Below, in pieces: positions 15,302-18,988 of a DNA stretch of 18,988 nt. The stretch comes from Flavobacteriales bacterium MED-G22. GTDB lineage: Bacteria; Bacteroidota; Bacteroidia; Flavobacteriales; Flavobacteriaceae. The notes beneath the pieces were generated by a model. It ran no database searches and was not told where the DNA came from. It saw only the letters and a program-made list of their open reading frames with translations. Every line of letters starts with the position of its first letter. Position 1 is the first letter of the stretch. The stretch spans positions 1 through 18,988 of the forward strand of contig NTKF01000027.1 of the NCBI GenBank assembly GCA_002457295.1, in the 5' to 3' direction. A program made the position numbers and the translations under genes.

Positions 15302-17626
15302 ATGGATGGTTTTTCGCTCAATTTTATAGAAGAACTCAACGAAGCGCAGCGTTCAGCTGTTTTGCACAAAGAGGGTCCCTTGATTGTCATTGCAGGAGCA
15401 GGCTCTGGGAAAACCCGTGTCTTGACATATCGAATTGCCCATTTAATGCAATCGGGTGTAGATTCTTTTCAAATTTTAGCCTTAACCTTTACCAACAAAG
15501 CGGCTCGCGAAATGAAGTCTAGAATTGGCGCTTTAGTGGGCGAAAGTGAGGCTAAAAACCTTTGGATGGGCACTTTTCACAGTGTGTTTGCAAGACTACT
15601 AAGACAAGATGCAGATAAGTTGGGTTTCCCTTCCAATTTTACTATTTATGACACCCAAGATTCAGATCGATTAATAGCCGCTATTATCAAAGAGAGCGGG
15701 TTGGATAAAGATATTTATAAGTATAAACAAATTCGAAACCGCATCTCATCATTTAAGAATAGCTTAATCACCGTGAAAGCATATTTTCAAGACCCTGACT
15801 TGGTTGAGGCAGATGCGCAGGCTCGAAGACCACAATTGGGTGCTATCTATAAAGAATATGTGGAGCGATGCTTCAAAGCTGGAGCAATGGATTTTGATGA
15901 TTTATTGCTTCGAACGAATGAATTGCTCAATCGTTTTCCAGAAGTTCTTGCTAAATATCAAAACCGATTTCGCTACATTTTGGTCGATGAGTATCAAGAC
16001 ACTAATCATTCTCAATATCTAATTGTTAGAGCCCTTTCTGATCGTTTTCAAAACATTTGTGTGGTGGGAGATGATGCTCAGAGCATCTATGCTTTTCGAG
16101 GAGCAAATATTAATAATATCTTGAACTTTCAAAAAGACTATGACGATGTAGCACTCTATCGTTTAGAGCAGAATTATCGCTCCACAAAGAACATTGTCAA
16201 TGCAGCCAACTCCATCATAAAACACAACAGAAATAAGATTGAAAAAATTGTTTGGACTTCCAATACAGAAGGAGAAAAAATTGGCATTCATCGCCTATCT
16301 ACAGATGGTGAGGAAGGACGCTTTGTAGCGTCTAAAATCTTTGATCTAAAAATGGATCAACAGCTAAAAAACAATGCATTTGCTGTGCTTTATCGGACTA
16401 ATGCTCAGTCTAGAGCGATAGAAGATGCCCTTAGAAAAAGAGATATTTCTTATCGGGTTTATGGTGGATTGTCATTTTATCAGCGCAAAGAAATCAAAGA
16501 TATTTTAGCGTATTTACGATTGGTGGTCAATCCAAATGACGAAGAAAGCTTGAAACGAGTCATCAATTATCCAGCAAGGGGCATAGGGGCTACTACGGTA
16601 GACAAGTTGGTTGTTGCTTCAAAAGGACACAACATAAGTTTATTAGATGTACTGTCACAAATTGATAAGCTTGATTTAAAAATAAATTCAAGCACAACAA
16701 ATAAGCTTAAAAATTTCGAGCAAATGATTCAACGTTTCCGCATTGAAAACGAAAAAATGAATGCTTTTGAAATAACAGATTTTATTATTAAGAAAACAGG
16801 AATTGTTAATGAATTAAAAAAAGATGGAACACCTGAGGGTATAGCTAGAATTGAAAATATTGAAGAATTATTAAACGGGATTAGAGATTTCACAGAAGGG
16901 CAAATCGAAATTGTTGATGCAAAGGCCGATTTAGCCGAATTTTTGGCTGATGTGGCCCTATTGACTGATATGGATCAAGAAGAAGAGGAAAATGCTGACC
17001 GTGTATCTCTAATGACTATTCATCTTGCAAAAGGGTTAGAGTTTTCAAATGTGTTTGTTGTAGGATTGGAAGAAGATTTATTCCCCTCAGCCCTAAGTCT
17101 CAGCACTAGACTGGAATTAGAAGAAGAAAGAAGACTATTTTATGTTGCCTTAACTAGGGCAAAAAAGCAGGCCTTTCTCACCTACACCCAATCTCGTTAT
17201 CGATGGGGGAAATTAATTGATGCTGAGCCGAGCCGATTTATTGAAGAATTAGACAAAGAATTTATTGAACTCCCTCCTAAGGAAGCGCCCTATACTTTTA
17301 AGCCTCTACTCAATGATTCTATTTTTGGTGAACCTGTTAGCAATAAGTCAGTTGAAAAAAAATTACCCAAGGATGGTCCTATAAACACTTCTCCTACGCC
17401 TTCACAATTACAAAAGTTAAGAGCGATCAACACAGCTTCAAAACCTGTGGGTGAAATGAACGTTTTGCTTTTAGCCATTGGAGATGAAGTGCTTCATGAA
17501 CGATTTGGGTTGGGAAAAGTAATCTCTTTAGAAGGAAAAGGAGCCGATCAAAAAGCAGCTATTGATTTTAAGGGAGTGGGAGTGAAAAAACTCCTTTTAC
17601 GCTTTGCGCAATTAAAAAAGGTTTAA
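15302..17626 (+). CDS. uvrD: UvrD/PcrA-type superfamily 1 DNA helicase
   Basis: A 774-residue 3'-5' helicase acting in nucleotide excision and mismatch repair and in removing stalled RNA polymerase. Motifs in order: Q-motif LNEAQRSAV, Walker A AGAGSGKTR (31-39), Ia TFTNKAAREMKSR, GTFHSVFARLLR, motif II DEYQDTN (about 229), motif III VGDDAQSIYAFRGA, motif IV QNYRST, motif V MTIHLAKGLEFSNVFVVGLEEDLFP, motif VI VALTRAKK. The C-terminus has the ~50-residue Tudor-like module (GDEVLHERFGLGKVISLEGKG...AAIDFKGVGVKKLLLRFAQLKK) that binds RNA polymerase in PcrA/UvrD. The length and tail favour UvrD/PcrA over Rep. The YciO-like gene starts one base after its stop, so the two form an operon. Confidence 0.94.
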   Translation: MDGFSLNFIEELNEAQRSAVLHKEGPLIVIAGAGSGKTRVLTYRIAHLMQSGVDSFQILALTFTNKAAREMKSRIGALVGESEAKNLWMGTFHSVFARLLRQDADKLGFPSNFTIYDTQDSDRLIAAIIKESGLDKDIYKYKQIRNRISSFKNSLITVKAYFQDPDLVEADAQARRPQLGAIYKEYVERCFKAGAMDFDDLLLRTNELLNRFPEVLAKYQNRFRYILVDEYQDTNHSQYLIVRALSDRFQNICVVGDDAQSIYAFRGANINNILNFQKDYDDVALYRLEQNYRSTKNIVNAANSIIKHNRNKIEKIVWTSNTEGEKIGIHRLSTDGEEGRFVASKIFDLKMDQQLKNNAFAVLYRTNAQSRAIEDALRKRDISYRVYGGLSFYQRKEIKDILAYLRLVVNPNDEESLKRVINYPARGIGATTVDKLVVASKGHNISLLDVLSQIDKLDLKINSSTTNKLKNFEQMIQRFRIENEKMNAFEITDFIIKKTGIVNELKKDGTPEGIARIENIEELLNGIRDFTEGQIEIVDAKADLAEFLADVALLTDMDQEEEENADRVSLMTIHLAKGLEFSNVFVVGLEEDLFPSALSLSTRLELEEERRLFYVALTRAKKQAFLTYTQSRYRWGKLIDAEPSRFIEELDKEFIELPPKEAPYTFKPLLNDSIFGEPVSNKSVEKKLPKDGPINTSPTPSQLQKLRAINTASKPVGEMNVLLLAIGDEVLHERFGLGKVISLEGKGADQKAAIDFKGVGVKKLLLRFAQLKKV

Positions 17627-17627
17627 A

Positions 17628-18239
17628 ATGGCTGAATTTCTATCTCTTTATGGAAAAAATCCAAATCAAAAAGATATTGAAAAGATTGCTGAAGTTTTTG
17701 AAAATGGGGGACTAGTCATCTACCCAACAGATACTGTCTATGCACTGGGTTGTTTAACCAATAACGCCTCAGCTCTAAAGCGATTTGAAAAAATAAAAGG
17801 GGTAAGACTACTTCATGCTCCTCTGAGTTTTCTTTTTTCTTCAATAAGTGAATTATCAAAATATGTATCGCCTCTTGACAATGCTCAATTTAGAATGTTA
17901 AATCGATATTTACCTGGACCATTTGCATTCCTATTAAAGGCAGCAAAAAAACTACCCAAGCCTTTTGAAAAAAGAAAGACAATCGGATGTAGAATTGTTG
18001 ATCACCCCTTTTTGGAGTGTCTCTTGCCCCTTCTGTCAGCCCCATTGATCACCTCATCACTTCATGACCCAGATGTAATTTTAGACTATACAACCGACCC
18101 GCAAGAACTCTTTTTTCGGTGGAGTGAAAAAATAGATTTATTTGTCGATTGCGGTTATGGGGGTAATAAACCTTCTACTGTCGTAGATTTATCAGAAAGT
18201 CCATTTTCGATTATTCGTCAAGGGTTGGGGGAGTTATAA
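17628..18239 (+). CDS. YciO-like Sua5/YrdC family protein
   Basis: A 203-residue single-domain YrdC-fold protein, starting one base after the uvrD stop. The N-terminal GGLVIYPTDTVYALGCLTNNASALKRFEKIKGVR (27-60) is the family nucleotide/threonine pocket; LPGPFAFLLKAAKKLP, RKTIGCRIVDHP and STVVDLS (end) follow. It is closer by eye to E. coli YciO (206 aa) than to the essential TsaC/Sua5: ITSSLHDPD stands where TsaC/Sua5 carries the SxN motif, and the KxR element is KGVR. TsaC/Sua5 makes threonylcarbamoyl-adenylate for tRNA t6A; whether this paralogue does so is uncertain, and a separate tsaC/sua5 gene is expected elsewhere. The annotation as threonylcarbamoyl-AMP synthase should be taken as family-level only. 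Confidence 0.85.
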   Translation: MAEFLSLYGKNPNQKDIEKIAEVFENGGLVIYPTDTVYALGCLTNNASALKRFEKIKGVRLLHAPLSFLFSSISELSKYVSPLDNAQFRMLNRYLPGPFAFLLKAAKKLPKPFEKRKTIGCRIVDHPFLECLLPLLSAPLITSSLHDPDVILDYTTDPQELFFRWSEKIDLFVDCGYGGNKPSTVVDLSESPFSIIRQGLGEL

Positions 18240-18242
18240 AAA

Positions 18243-18268
18243 AAAACACACCTAAAAAGGTGTGTTTT
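18243..18268. terminator. Bidirectional intrinsic terminator
   Basis: A perfect 11-bp stem, AAAACACACCT (18243-18253) with AGGTGTGTTTT (18258-18268), and a 4-nt AAAA loop. The A-run before and T-run after the stem make it work in both directions. It lies between the YciO-like gene (plus, ends 18239) and the OmpA-family gene (minus, ends 18290) and so ends both transcripts. Confidence 0.85.
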
Positions 18269-18289
18269 AATATTGATAGAAATTAAGTT

Positions 18290-18988
18290 TTAGTTCATGC
18301 CCTGAGCTATCAAATCATAAAACTGATCGATTTTTGGTAGAACTACAATTCGTGTTCTTCTGTTTTTTGCTCTATTGGCTGCAGTGTCGTTGTCTGCCAC
18401 AGGCATATAATAACTTCTTCCAGCCGCTGTCATACGTTCAGGTGCTACGTCAAAGTCATTTTGTAAAATTCGAATTACTGCAGTAGCTCTCTTAACACTT
18501 AAGTCCCAGTTGTCACTGATGTCATCAAGCTTGATAGGTACATTGTCAGTGTGACCTTCAACCATAAATTCTAATTCTGGTTTGTCATTAACGACCTTAG
18601 CTACTTTTCCAAGTACTTCCTTAGCCCTTTTGGTAACAGTATGGCTCCCGCTTCTAAATAATAATTTATCAGAAATAGAAACATAAACAACCCCTTTTTC
18701 AACATTGATCTGGATGTCTTCATCACTCATATTTCCTAACACACCTTTTAGACTTGTCACTAAAGCGAGAGTTACTGAGTCCTTCTTGGTCATGGCTTCT
18801 TGCATAGTTCGAATACGCAAATCTTTTTCTTGCATGCTTTCAAGTGACTTTTCCAAATTTTCAGCTCCTTTTTTGGAGAGTGTAGTGAGGTTACCAATAT
18901 TATTAATTAAGTCTTGATTGTTTGCTTGAAGAAATTGATTTTGTTCTCTCAATGAAGCTAAGCTGGCTTCTGCAGCTTCTTTTTCTTC
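18290..18988 (-). CDS. OmpA-family coiled-coil protein, partial (N-terminus outside window)
   Basis: The frame is open to the window edge (EEKEAAEASLAS precedes LREQN), so only the last 232 residues are seen and the start is missing; the codon at 18952-18950 is TTG in mid-protein, not a start. The visible N-terminal ~90 residues are charged heptad-like coiled coil (LREQNQFLQANNQDL, LEKSLESMQEKDLRIRTMQEAM). From LKGVLGNMSDEDIQI onward is an OmpA-like peptidoglycan-binding domain (PF00691): SISDKLLFRSGS, MVEGHTDNVPI, NWDLSVKRATAVIRIL, RMTAAGRSYYMPV, and NRRTRIVVLP. The Asp of GHTDN and the second Arg of NRRTR are the usual diaminopimelate-binding residues. It likely links the envelope to the cell wall; outer-membrane or MotB-like anchoring cannot be told from this fragment. 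Confidence 0.9.
   Translation of the reverse strand, partial: EEKEAAEASLASLREQNQFLQANNQDLINNIGNLTTLSKKGAENLEKSLESMQEKDLRIRTMQEAMTKKDSVTLALVTSLKGVLGNMSDEDIQINVEKGVVYVSISDKLLFRSGSHTVTKRAKEVLGKVAKVVNDKPELEFMVEGHTDNVPIKLDDISDNWDLSVKRATAVIRILQNDFDVAPERMTAAGRSYYMPVADNDTAANRAKNRRTRIVVLPKIDQFYDLIAQGMN

Noticed and set aside
14352..17626. Patatin-like lipase next to helicase genes as an anti-phage defence cluster
   Set aside because: There is no nucleotide cyclase, nuclease, toxin or sensor gene; RecG and UvrD have full housekeeping architectures, and the patatin gene has a promoter-like sequence of its own.
18950..18952. TTG as start codon of the OmpA-family gene
   Set aside because: The frame stays open with coiled-coil sequence to the window edge, so the gene continues beyond it.

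Overview
The window reads as ordinary chromosomal DNA of a member of the Bacteroidota, probably Flavobacteriia-like. DNA is AT-rich, coding is dense with short gaps. Several gaps carry the -7 box TAnnTTTG, in two cases with an upstream TTG about 19-20 nt away, which is the Bacteroidota housekeeping promoter. Protein families point the same way: a lipoprotein glutaminyl-peptide cyclotransferase, a DUF4369/TlpA-like lipoprotein, and the Bacteroidota form of the YbiT-like ABC-F protein. No mobile element, CRISPR array, tRNA or rRNA was recognised.

Layout. 1-918: a broken lipoprotein gene (minus), with no usable start codon and an in-frame TAG. 919-2336: a minus-strand pair, glutaminyl cyclotransferase then a hotdog thioesterase, overlapping by ATGA. 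2374-2512: a promoter and the small bacterial SRP RNA (plus), ending just before an SDR oxidoreductase. 2519-3988: SDR and a transaldolase (plus). 3985-5370: a cysteine-poor thioredoxin-like lipoprotein (minus) whose stop codon overlaps that of the transaldolase. 5477-7102: an ABC-F ATPase (plus), whose stop overlaps that of the next minus-strand gene. 7099-14277: a minus-strand run of recG, pheT, an unknown two-TM protein, a DUF2007 protein and a sugar-type Na+ symporter, with likely internal promoters before pheT and the unknown gene. 14352-18239: patatin-like lipase, UvrD/PcrA helicase and a YciO-like protein (plus). 18243-18268: a clean hairpin terminator serving both strands. 18290-18988: the C-terminal part of an OmpA-family coiled-coil protein (minus), cut by the window edge.

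The genes are mostly housekeeping: translation (pheT, SRP RNA, ABC-F), DNA repair (recG, uvrD), carbon metabolism and envelope proteins. I see no evidence for a new multi-gene system. The points most worth a second look are the asymmetric ATP sites of the ABC-F protein, the thioredoxin-like lipoprotein without its CxxC, the decayed lipoprotein gene, and the SRP RNA whose 3' end nearly touches the SDR start codon.
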